DNA of 64,000 nucleotides from Pseudoips prasinana (lineage: Eukaryota; Arthropoda; Insecta; Lepidoptera; Nolidae): assembly GCA_951640165.1 (NCBI GenBank), contig OX621255.1, positions 6,138,001-6,202,000 of the forward strand, written 5' to 3'. This document shows positions 1 through 11,900 of this stretch, in pieces. The notes under the pieces are model-generated. The model saw nothing but the letters and a program-made list of their open reading frames with translations. It searched no databases and was not told the origin of the DNA. The position numbers were made by a program, and so were the translations under genes. Within the stretch, counting starts at the first letter, position 1; the number at the start of each line of letters is the position of its first letter.

Positions 1-99
1 TCTATTTATTATATATTAACAGAGTTGTCCCAAGATATATTATTATTATTAATACACAGGAAACATCAAGACTGGAAAACAGATAGACATTTTTATGAA

Positions 100-350
100 T
101 ACAAATAATATCCTGGGACATGATTCCCAAGTCTGATCCAAAACTAAGCAGAGCTTTTATAACTTTGGAAACCAGATAACTGATATACTACATATGCTAC
201 TTTTCTTTTGTAAATACATACTTATATAGATAATACACCCAGACAAACAGACATGTTCATGCACACAAATAGCTATTTGTATCCTGGGTGGGAATCAAAC
301 CCACGACCTGCGGCGTGAAACTCAAGTATCTAATAAACACGCCAACCTTT
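100..350 (-). mobile_element. tRNA-derived SINE, family A
   Basis: Box B-like head CCTGGGTGGGAATCAAACCC (minus strand GGGTTTGATTCCCACCCAGG) and body AAGCAGAGC...GGAAACCAGATAACTGATAT. The same layout recurs at 24735 and 40898. Confidence 0.7.
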
Positions 351-724
351 TGTGCTCTCCTGTACTTGGATCGAACCGGCCACTTATGGGTTGTGATCTA
401 AATAGTAATAACCAACCAACTGAGTAGTCTTTACATCTAGGTATTTGGGACTAGACAATTTAAACTTAATGCTTAAACAATAATTGTAGCTATAAAAATA
501 GTTTAAGAGGTATTCAACAAGTCTACATACAACTTAAAAACTTACTTAATTTATTAATTAGTACCCCTAATCCGGACTTGGATGTGTAGGGCCGTAAATC
601 TGGAAACATATAAAATAGTATTTTAGAACACACATACTCCATTTAAGTAGGCTCAATGTTACTTCTAAAATAGCTTAAATATTTTACAAATATGTAATAA
701 TTTTACTTCATTTGTAATTAATTG

Positions 725-1235
725 TTCTGTATATACTGTTTAATTAAAAATCTACTATTTTTAATTAAACAGTATATACAGAATATTTTTTTAATTAAAC
801 AATATACAGAGTATATGTATAATTAAAAAGTATACACAGTATATTTTTAAATAAACAATATACTCAGTGTAATTTAATTAAACAGAATACAACATCGTTA
901 ACAAGTATTAACGCGACTAACCCTTATCCAACCCGTGACTACGATCAATGCAACTTGGTCGAAACATCGGGAAAATAACAATATAGGTTAGTAGCGTTAA
1001 TAAAAAAAAATGTAAACAATGTTGTATAATTATGATACGCGAAAGTTTAAAAGTGTATACATAGTATATTTTTTACTTAACAATATACAGAGTATATTTT
1101 TAATTAAACATTATACACAGTTATTTTTAACTAAACAATATACACAGTGTATTTGTAATTAAACAGTATACACAGTATATTTTAATTAAACAATATTCAC
1201 AGTATATTATTAATTGAACGGTATGTACAGTCCAA
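725..1235. repeat. AT-rich tandem array (TTTTTAATTAAACAATATACACAGTATA-like)
   Basis: A ~34 bp unit containing TTAATTAAACA and TATACACAGTATA recurs at ~757-880 and ~1050-1230, interrupted by unrelated DNA that includes a half MITE (938-973). A perfect 27 bp inverted repeat (725-751 / 757-783, 5 nt loop) opens the array. Confidence 0.75.
938..973. repeat. solitary arm of the hairpin MITE
   Basis: ACGATCAATGCAACTTGGTC followed by GAAACATCGGGA matches the right arm of the element at 1569-1697. Confidence 0.6.
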
Positions 1236-1568
1236 ATAAATAAAAAAATTAATAGAAAAATATCGAACTTTTCTCAAATTGTAAAAATAAAATAAATAAA
1301 ATTGGCGAGTAAGAAAAAAATACGAGGTTATAAAATTATGTCATAAATTCAAATTCTACCTTAAAGCTTCATCTGGGAATGGAAACATTGTTACCATATT
1401 TTGAACTGCATTGGGTAGTATTTAGTCTTTATACAAGGTACTTCATAGATAGAGGATGTCACTTAACTCTTAATCGGACAATGGTATAATAGTTACAACT
1501 TAATTTTAACCTCTATTGTGCTTGTAATAAGAGCTACATAAAACCAATGAAAAATAAACATAAGATTT

Positions 1569-1697
1569 TCCCGACATTTCGAGCAAGTTGCATTGATCGT
1601 GGTCACCGGCTGACTGACACAGCGGTGTGTTGCTCCGCTACTGAGAGCCTCGAGTTACCGAGACCACGATTAATGCAACTTGCTCGAAATATCGGGA
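1569..1697. mobile_element. hairpin MITE, 129 bp
   Basis: Arms TCCCGACATTTCGAGCAAG... and its near-perfect complement (1662-1697) of ~36 bp surround a GC-richer loop. A solitary arm of the same family lies at 938-973. Confidence 0.75.
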
Positions 1698-1878
1698 AGA
1701 TAATAAATAAAGTTTAGTCGCATTTGTACGCGAAAGTTTAAAACTGTATTGTATGTTTATAATTAATTGGCTTTATATAAAATCTTTATTATCATTGACC
1801 TATTAAGGGTTAAGAATCTTAACCCTAAATTCACCCGGGTATATTAATTACCACATCATTTTGAATTCTACTATGTTG

Positions 1879-2211
1879 AATTTTATAGCATTATTCGCAA
1901 TGCAAAGCGTTAATATTATCTCAAAAATGGGAAATCATAAATTTGATCGTCCGGCGGGTTTCGAACCTGCACCATCTACCAATCCGGGGTAGGCGCTCTG
2001 CGTTAAGCTACGAACGATACACGCTGGCAGATCAAATTTAGGCTTCCCTTGCTAACACCCTTCCGGAGGATGTAGGTATTATCTATCGGCTTTGTTTTTC
2101 TAGAAACATGGCCGACTGATATGTTCACAGTTGCATGTGAAAGATCATATCATATTGATAATAGTTTCGAGACCCGCCGGACGATCAAATTTATGATTTC
2201 CCATTTTTGAG
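1879..2211 (-). mobile_element. hairpin-ended tRNA-like element (333 bp) with 14 bp target duplication
   Basis: The direct repeat ATTCTACTATGTTG at 1865-1878 and 2212-2225 brackets the element. Inside, CTCAAAAATGGGAAATCATA... and GATCGTCCGGCGGGT near the left end recur inverted at the right end (2165-2211). The minus strand carries box A-like TAGCTTAACGCAG and box B GGTTCGAAACC. A SINE-like head combined with ~50 bp inverted ends is unusual. Confidence 0.7.
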
Positions 2212-2396
2212 ATTCTACTATGTTGTAATAAGACCTAAAATGAATTATGACATAGGCTAGGGTTAAATTTCCTGCAAGAACAACATGCAAAATATACAAA
2301 ATTAACGTCCCATACAAAAATAAAGACCATCTGATTCATTTTGTAAGGGAAGCCAAAAAATGTCATATTTAACAAAATTGTTTTAAACAAAACAAT

Positions 2397-2402
2397 TTTA
2401 TT
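2397..2402 (-). terminator. candidate polyadenylation signal of the AT-hook/CCCH gene
   Basis: AATAAA on the minus strand about 145 nt past the TAG at 2547, in a T/A-rich context. It is the nearest canonical signal downstream; no transcript evidence is available. Confidence 0.45.
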
Positions 2403-2546
2403 AAATTATATTTTTTTTACCAATTAAAGAATTGGTTCAGCTTCGTCGACAGCGGTTCTTAAATTGTAATTTTACTTTAATCTGCTTGAGATAATAAATA
2501 ATCTTGATCTAAGATATTAACCGCTGATGTGGCTTTAGATATAAAA

Positions 2547-2933
2547 CTATATACATACAGTAGGAGTCCCTCGAAACGTCACCACTCGCCGATTAAACAA
2601 TGGTTTAGGCGGCCGCATCATCGGCGGCCGCATCATCGGCGGCCGCATCATCGGCGGCCCCATCATAGGCGGAAGCATCGCAGTAGGATCAGAATGTAAC
2701 CGTTTCAATGGCCTTATATTGTTGAACACAGTTTTGTTATGCCTGTTTTTGTTTTGTATGTAATTTTTTCCAGTTTCATCCTCCGTTGATGGGGCGGGGT
2801 TCTCGTAAGTGATGTGTGTTTGGAACTTGGTTCGGTTTATATGGTTCCCTATGGTTCTGGTGATAATTGGTTCGGGCGGCTTCGGTAATTTTGGTGTCTC
2901 GACTAATTTGTTAATTTCTTCTGCTAACTTGTT
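2547..2933 (-). CDS. AT-hook/CCCH gene, exon 16 (C-terminal, MMxPP repeats)
   Basis: The acceptor TTTTCAACAG at 2934 joins in phase 0 to exon 15 and gives NKLAEEINKLVE..., a proline-rich segment, a polar segment, then five MM(G/R)PP-type repeats at about 2610-2665 encoded by a 15 bp tandem repeat with GCGGCCGCC. The frame ends TFRGTPTVCI and TAG at 2547. Exact phase match and the ORF end support the join. The exon 15 frame would otherwise read through its donor to a stop at 4387. Confidence 0.8.
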   Translation of the reverse strand, partial: NKLAEEINKLVETPKLPKPPEPIITRTIGNHINRTKFQTHITYENPAPSTEDETGKNYIQNKNRHNKTVFNNIRPLKRLHSDPTAMLPPMMGPPMMRPPMMRPPMMRPPKPLFNRRVVTFRGTPTVCI

Positions 2934-5900
2934 CTGTTGAAAATTTTAAAACAGCTTTAATAGTAAGTAGTTAATTCATGGCTAAATTGAACTACTATGA
3001 CAACTAGATAACTAATAAACAAACTTATATATTTCTAAATACACACATATTCTAGACTAGCTTAGCCTCGCGGTTTTAACCGCGTTAAATTTTATAAATT
3101 GTCACAGCTCTTCCCACGTAGGTGATAGCGTGATAATATGTAGCCTATATGTTGACCCGACCTCTTAGTAATTCTTAGTAATTCATGCAAATTTTGAAGC
3201 ATGTACTGTACTGCAAATGCATGCAGTACTTTTTGAGTTCAGCCCGGCCATATAAACAGACAAAAATTCAAACAACTATATTTTTGGCCTCGATATCGAT
3301 TGTAGATCACATCCCAAGTATCCTTTTTTGTTAAATTTTTAATGTACAGTTTTGAATTTCCTACGATTTTATTATATGTATAGATAAATTAGACTCAGGC
3401 ACAGAACATATAATGGTGCTCATCACATAAAGATTTGTCCTGGGTGGGGATCGAACCCACGACCTCTTGCACCAGCCACCGTCCACCGTGATCATGTGTA
3501 GTATCTGAGCCTTGAAAAATTGCCTTACATCTACATGTTATGATAATAGTAAAATATCCTGTTACATTATTTACACACGGCCATCTGATCTCAAACGAAG
3601 GAGAGCGTGTACTATGGAAACCAGATAACTGATATACTACATTTCTTATATAAATACATACTTATATAGGTACGTGGTGCAGTGGCTAAGACAGTCGCCT
3701 CGCCGCTTCGAGTCCCGCGCCGGACACACACACGACACACTATTTGTGTGACCCATAAAAAGTTCCTCTGAGTATGGATGTAATTTATGTCCGTCTATTA
3801 TATGTTTGTCAAGTACCCAGAGACACAGGGATTGGAATTATTATTAAGTAACAGTAGTGCTGTGTGATGACATAGCCACCCCTAATTTCATTCCGTGGAG
3901 ATATAATGTCCCGCGGGAATATCTACCAGAGAACTAGCAGCTCTCCCAATGATATTAGAGAATTGTCTATGAATAAGTTTAAAAGAATTATTAAAGCCAA
4001 ATTGTGTAGCAGGGCATATTACAAAATTTCTGATTATTTAAGTGATAAAAGTGCTTGGGATTGAGTTGTTCTGAGTCAACACACATGATTGACATTAATC
4101 TTATGTATATTTTATTTTAAAAAAGGATTCCTACTGAGTTTTCTGGCAGTGTTTCTCAGTAGCTGCCACGTCATGCACTGCACGGTAGGGAAAAAAAATA
4201 TGACGATTCCACATAAATGTAAAATTTTTACGGAATAAAGTACCTTTGACTTTGACTTTTCTCCGAATACTATGAAAATAATATGAAAAACTGCGTGACT
4301 GCCAAGCGTGGCGTTATGGCATGTAGCCTCATTTGATGCCTGTGGGAGGCCTTTGTCCCATTATTAATAGCTGAAATTATATTACTTTAACTAAAAAGCT
4401 TTAAAAATGTTACCTTAGTATCCAGATTGGTTGTATCGGGCGAAGGAGCAAGAGGCACCCCCTCCCCTCCCTCCGGCCGCCCCGCCGGCGCCTGCTCTGT
4501 CACGTCGCCCACGACTGACGATGTCAGGAACGATGTGAACTCACACTGCTGCTTCACCATCATGTACTCTTCGAACACATCCTTATTACACGATATCCGA
4601 TTCTCAAAATGCACTATCTTTGCGTTATGGATAATGTCAACATTCGTCAACCGCATTATCTGAATCAATGCTTTAGCCATGGCCTCATCGAACGGCAATA
4701 TGCAAATCCTTTCCAAGATATTCTCTGCCACCCTCAAAGAGAACTTCCTTTCGTTCTCCACCATAAAGTATGTCAGATTCAAAAATATTGATTTAAATCG
4801 AGAAAAGTTTTGCGTATCCGACATTATTGCGATTAACACGTCGCACATCATTAATTCCTCATATACTTTTATTTTTAACAAATCTTCTACCACTATCAGA
4901 TTATCTTCCTTGTTCAAATGTAATAAAGTGATTTCTCCTACGTTCCCTCTTAGGGTCGAGTCTTCCGAACTTTTTGTAGCCTTCACTACGCAGTCTAAAG
5001 CCATTTCGACTAAGATCCGCGTGAGATCTCTGTTAGCACATTCCTGGACAAAACACATAGCGTATCTCCTTCTTAGTTCAGGCCAGTTCCGCATTAAAAT
5101 GTATTCTTGAATGAACTTTTCATTACTTAGATTAGTCAACTTATTTTTTATTAACAACACTGGAGGCTTGACGTGTGAGAATCGACATTTCTGATCGTAA
5201 GGCCTCTTACAGACGTCTGCCAGATTAAAGAAACAACACCCACCAAATATTTGACTTTTTTGTCTACGGATAACGGGATAGATCGATGCCATTAGCTTTG
5301 TGGCGTTTTCCGGTGGCTCGAATCTGTTAACTGTTTGTGGTGGATATAGTTCTGGTCTTTCGTGCAAGTCTTCATAATTTTCGCTATCGCCGCCCGTACT
5401 GATGCTTTCTTTATAAATTGATGTTGAATCAGCGGTTTGCTTTTCACAAACAGTTTTTTGTGCTCGATTTTGGTTAATGTCTTCGGGAAGTTTAGACGGA
5501 TAGTAAATATATTTTTCTGGTAAAGCGTGATCGTCTTTTAGTGGTCTGGGAATGTATTCCTCGCTATGGGTTGGGTTTGGCTCGGAATAATTTGGTATTG
5601 ATACGGTGGAGTTATTTATTTTTGATGATTCTATCCCAGTGATACTTTCAGCAAAGAGCGAGAGGGCATCGTCGTCATCATGGGCATCCATAGAGTTATT
5701 ATAATGTTCTTGAGGTTCAAACGACAAGTCCTCCTCGTCCAAACTATCACGTCTATAATGGCTCATTGTCACGTTTGACACTTCGGAGTAATTAGACATT
5801 CTCCTGTAAGTACATGGTCTAGCGACAGGCTTTACAAATTCTACGACTTCATTATCCAAAGGCTCATTATTAGTTGTATTGTTATATACAGTCTCATTAA

Positions 5901-8900
5901 TCCGTGTTTCTTTTAACGTGTTGTTACTCACCGGCTGATTATCAATAGAACCTTTTCTTGTATCGATATTAATAATCTCATTAGTGCGTGTGTCTTTTCT
6001 CGTGTTGCTTTTTTTATGATCTTTAATACGTGTTTCTTTTCTAGTACTGTTATTTTCATGATCTTTATTACGCGTTTCTTTTCCCGTGTTGTTATTTACA
6101 GGGTCTTTATTACGTGCTTCTTTTCCCATATAGTTACTTACAGGATCTTTAATTAGTGTTTCTTTTCCCATGTTGTTTTTGAAAAGGTCTTTATTACGTG
6201 TTTCTTTTGTCGTGTTCTTAGTTGCATGGTCTTTATTACGTGTTTCTTCTCTCGTGTTGCTGTTTTTATGATCTTTCTTACGCGTTTCTTTCCCCGAATT
6301 GTTATTTACAGGGTCATTTTCACTTGCTTCTTTTCGCGTGTTGTTATTTACAAGATATTCGTTAGGTGTTTCTTTAGTTATGTTGCTCTTTACGGGACAT
6401 TTATTAGGCGGTTCTTTTCTCATATTGCTACTTACAGGATGTTTATTAATTGTTTCTTCTCTCGCTTTGCTATGTACTGAATCTTTATGTGATGTTTCTT
6501 TTCTTATGTCGTTATTATCACTAGCCTCTTTATCCTTTATAATTTCCTCACCTCTGCAATCAGCAGAAACAATAATTTCGTTCCTCGGCTCGACCGATTG
6601 CGGTTTTAATAGTTCTTTTAAACGTCGGCAGTGACTTATTATGCCAAACTCGCTATCCAGAATATTCAACATCTTAAATTTCAAGTCGCTAAATACGATA
6701 CTATTATTTTTTGTACTCTCTCTGATCTGATTCATGTTGTTTAAAATAGTCATATCAAGTTTTTTTAATGTTGACTTGAGCTTTTCTGACGCCTTTTCGA
6801 AATTTAATTTATTTCGAGTTTGTTGAGCGCGTACGTAATGACTAGATGGAGATGAAACGCTAAGGTTTAATGATTTTGCTTCTAAAGAAGAATTCAAATC
6901 AGAATTGCTGCTACTATCTGAGGAATCAGATGAAGATGAAGAATCATCACTATCTGATTCGGTATTATTATCGGGCTTAATGCTGGTTTCCCTATTATCG
7001 TCTTTCAATTGTTGTTTTATCTTATTTTGTTTACCGACTATATTAGTTAGTTTGACTATGGGCAGTTTCTTATCAAAACGAATAACATCATTTGAGGAAA
7101 CCGTAATACAGGTTGTGGTGCTGGAACTTGAGATGTCTTTAGTCCATGACAAGTTAGAATTACTACTTAGGGACGACTTTCGGGATTCAACCGATCTTAT
7201 CCTCTCCTTAAGGTCTCTTTTTAATGGTTGATTCCGTGATGAAGATGACTTGTTCAATTGCGATTTCAGAGGTTTGGTCGATTGAATCCCATCTAAATCT
7301 AATTTTAATGGCTTTTTGCGTAATTTCGACGGCTTATTGGTCGGAAATTTAGTCGTACTATTCTTTTTTACTAATTCCGTAGACGAGACTGTGTTAATCG
7401 AAGTGGGGATTTCATTTTCATGGTTCAGCGACGTTTTAATATTTTCAATTATGGATAGCGATGATATAGCGCCTTGTATGTTTGTTGGGGTTTTCTTAAC
7501 TCTGGGTAATCTTCTTTTTGTTACAGGAATAGTTTTAGGGGCAATTATTAAATTATTACCAGGAGCTAACGTGGTTGGTAACGTAGATGTCAATTTACTG
7601 TCGGGAGCAGTTTGTATTCCTTGTTTCGGCCGTTTTGCAGGAGTGATAAGTGCGTTGTCAGCTATTACAGTATCAGCAAATCTTTTTCTGGTAACTGTAA
7701 TGAAAAGAAAATAGTTATAAAGGCAAGTGCCTAAGTATGGAGAAATTATTTATTGTTGTACGCCCTAAGCATCAGAAAGTGTTGGATTTTATATACATAT
7801 GTATTACCATTGTAACCATATTCGAGCCAGTAAATGATGATTGATTGATTGACACCACTCATTCAAGTCTTAAAACTAATGATTGGTTCAAAAAATAGAC
7901 GGCCTATTCCAGTTATTATTTTTATAACAATGTCAATCAATTCAACATATCGATAATCGCGTCAATGCATACAAAAAACATATAGTCAAATTGATAAACG
8001 TACCCTTTTTCGAAGTCTGATACAAATAACAAATACAGACATTTACCGACTGAAATTTAAGAAAATATTTGTATGCTTAAGATAGTAAATTGAAATGTAT
8101 AAAATCTTCTACCTATTTTCGTAAAAAGAAGGTGGACAGTGAACGTGATCATCACGTGGTTATTCATCTGTATGGATCTAAAATTGTAGCTTTTTTTGTT
8201 TAAATGGATACTTTTCATCTCCTAAGAATTTATAAAGACATTGTTTATATGATAATAAGATAGTTCTTAGAACGGTAAACGTTTGTTCTGATAAATACCA
8301 CCAAATTCGATATTATTTGAAAAAAAAAGTACAGATAATAAAAAAATAAAAATAACATCCACCAAATAACTAAAGTCTGAATGCTAAGTTGCTTTTAAGA
8401 AAAAAAAACAGTCATTAACAAATAGAACAAAAATACAGAAAGTATATGAGGTCTATAACTACAGCAGAAAAAACATTCACAAACAAATAGAATAAAACGC
8501 CAGAAAGTATTAAAGGGTATATTGACTAAAGAAGAAAAAACAGTAACTAAATAGAAAAAAAAGGGAAGGTAAGTTAAAGTAAAATTTTAAGGAAAATATT
8601 TACCAATCTTATTTGGTTCTGTTTTCTTCTTTGGGGTAGCTATTTTGTTTTCTTCTGGGGTCAATAGTATTTTTTCTGTAAGTAATACTTGGGTGCTTAG
8701 GTTTCTTTAAATATAGTTTTTTTTTTTAAAGAAAACGGAAATGAGCTTTATTTACATATCATTTGAAACAATAGCATATAAGTGCTCTCATGAGGTTCGA
8801 GGTCGTACCACCGTCAACTTTATAACTCCAGACAGTTACTGAAAGTTTTTGTAGACACATAGTACACTTTTGGGCTGCCTTAGAATAGATTACCTCAATA

Positions 8901-11900
8901 TCTGAGACCAACAACGCCAACATATAATATTTAAATATTAAATAAAACTAAATGAAACTGACCATCCTCCTTTTCGGTAGCTTCTTCAGGGATTTCAAAG
9001 TGCGTTGGATCTACTACTTCTTTCTTCTTCCGCCCCCTTTTACGAGGTGTGTTTGAAACTGTATTGAGAAGAGCAGTTTTCGCATTAACATTTTTAATCT
9101 AAAATTACTTTTATGCCTACAGTATAAGGCGATTAGGACGGTTAACTTTTATTTAAATTAACACCACCTGATTAGAGATTATATGAAAAACTAAGTACCG
9201 ATAAGAAAGCTAGTCACCAATTAACAAAAGGAAAAAGCAGACATAAAATTAATTACTTAACCAAAGCCGAAAGTTAGTCACAAACAAATATAAAATAGAA
9301 AGAAGGAATAAATGAGGTTTTTAACTAAATCACAAAAACAGTTACCGCCAAATAGAAGAAAGGAAAAAGGATGGTTTTAAAAAGTCGCCATCAAATAGAA
9401 AAACGGGAACGGACATACATATATGTAAATGAGATATTTAACTTAATAGTTAGTCTAATCTCAAAAATGGGAACTCATAAACTTAATCGTCCTACGTGTC
9501 TCGAACCAATCCGGGGTAGGCGCTCTGCGTTAAGCTACGAACGATATACACACTGGTAAATCAAATTTAGGATTCCCTTGCTAACATTATTTACTAACAA
9601 TATGGATTCTAATTATCTGAAATAAATTATTATTATTATTAACACCCTTCCGGAGGATGAAGGTATCATTCATCGGCCTTGTTTTCTAGAAATATGGCCG
9701 ACTGATATGTTCACATTTCCATTTGAAGTTCATATCATATTGATAACTCCTTCCAAATTATTAAATTTGAATTTTATAGCTATGCATTGCGAATAATGCT
9801 CTAAAATTCAAATTTAATAAATATTTAGTTAGCAACAAAGAGAAGAAAAGGAAAGATCCAATATAAAGCAGAAAAACACGTCACAAAAATAGAATAAAAA
9901 GAACATAAAGTATTAAACAGCTTATTGACTAAAGAAGAAAAAAAGTTACAAAATGGAAAGGAAAAGGGAAGGTAAGAGAAGTAAAATTTCAAAGAAAGTA
10001 TTTACCAATAATTTTTGGTTCTGTTTTCTTCTCTGGGGTAGTAATTTTGTTTCCCTCGGGGTTAAACAGTATTTTTTCTGTAAGTAATACTTGTGCGCTT
10101 AGATTTCACTTTAAATGTTAGCCATTTTTAAGGAGCACGGAAATAATAGGAATAGTGAGCTTTATCTATATATCATTTGAAGAAATAACATATTATTGCT
10201 CTCATGAAAGTATTTAAAGTTTTTTTAGGCAAAAAATCCAAAACACCTTTGGGCTGCCTTGGAATCGATGGCGGCTCAATATCTGAGACCAACTACGCCA
10301 CAACTAATAGCGAGATGTTAAATAAAACTAAATAAAACTGACCATCCTCATTTTCGGTGGCTACTTCAGGTTTTTCAAAGTGCGTTGGATCTAATACTTC
10401 TTTCTTCTTGCGCCCGCTTTTACGAGGTGTGGTTGAAACTGCATTGAGAATAACAGATTTAGCATTAATAATTTTAATATGTATTTGTATGGCTCCTAAA
10501 ATTTACAACAAAATTCCGATTTGTATCAAAACAAGCAGTACTGACATATTTAAAAAACAAATGAAAAATATCTTGACTAAGAAATGTTATTATACCATTA
10601 ATGATTTCCTAAATGACAATAATCTAATTTGAGCGAAAATTTGTTTTAATGAAAAATGTATTTTAATTTATTTATTGACATTTAAATACAACAACTTTTG
10701 ACATTTTCTCTAAATTTTTTATTGACATTTGGAAAACAAAAAAAATATTGACATACCTATTGTAATTATTAAGCATGTATTAAATGTTGACTGTTTTTTT
10801 TTAGATTCTATAGTGGTTTATTTTGGTACTGTGTTATGTTACGATTGTATGTTTCAAACGCCTTGTTAGGCAGCTTTTGGTGAAACTTATTTTATTACCT
10901 GTGATCTTGTAATACCCAAAATGCAATGAAATAATAAATGATTTTGATTTGATTTTGATTTTAAATGAAAATTATTTTAATGCCAACAGGATAATTAATG
11001 ATTAGGGCATTACACTTTTAGATTAATACCACCTAAATAGAGATTTTGAAAAAAACATCGATACGAATAAGAAAGAAACAACAGGCACCAATTAATAAAA
11101 CGAAAGGGCAGAAATATAAATGAGGTATTGCACTTAATTATAAAATTAATCACAAACTAGTAGAAGAAAAAGAAAGAGAGGATAAATAAAGGTTTTAACT
11201 AAAGCACAAAAACAGTCACCAACAAACAGAAGAAAGGAAAGAAAGGATAAATTATGATTTAATATAAAGCAGAAAGTTTCCGTCAAGTAGAAGAAAAAGA
11301 GAGAAAGGATAAATTAGGTTTTTAACTAAAACAGAAAAGTCGCCAACAAAAAGAAGAAAAGGAAAGAAAATATAGGTATACACAGTTATTTAACCAATTC
11401 AGAAAAACAGACAACAACAAATAGAAAAACGAGAAAGGACGTAAATATCTAACTAATCACCACAGATAGAAGAAAAAAAAAATAAAGCAGAAAAATAGTC
11501 ACAACAACGTGTAGTAAAAGGGGAAGGTAAGAAATAGTAACATATCAAGAAAAATATTTACCAATAATGTTTGGTTCTGTTTTCTTCTCTGGAGTAGCAA
11601 TTTTATTTTCCTCTGTAGTCAATAGTATTTTTCCTGCAATTAATACTTGCCACTAAAGAATCTCTTAAGATTTCTTTCAATATAAGATTTTTTAAGGAGC
11701 CCGACAACGAGCTTTATCTACATATCTTTTTCAGAATCAGAATCTTTATTTGTTAACATCGGTCAAATTACAACAAGTTGCGAGATGTTACAGACAGGCA
11801 GATCTTCTGTTTTGCCCAGAGGCGTACAAATACTGTATTTAATTAACATAATGAATTTTGGAGCAATTGCATATATACTAAACGCCAAGACTCGTGGCAG

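Noticed and set aside
1950..2030. tRNA gene
   Set aside because: Box A and B are present, but the acceptor stem does not pair and the sequence recurs as part of a mobile element; the same holds for the other box B hits, which are SINE heads.
7591..7593. Apparent protein start of the large exon
   Set aside because: It is a TTG; the frame continues upstream to a good splice acceptor at 7695 in phase with exon 14.
4427..7714. Plus-strand frames of 60-143 codons opposite the large minus-strand exon
   Set aside because: They are shadows of exon 15; several are antisense readings of its 42 bp repeat (6226-6634) and show no independent domain or splice support.
10357..10632. 91-codon plus-strand protein
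   Set aside because: It fuses antisense of exon 11 with a LINE C-terminal fragment; not a host gene.
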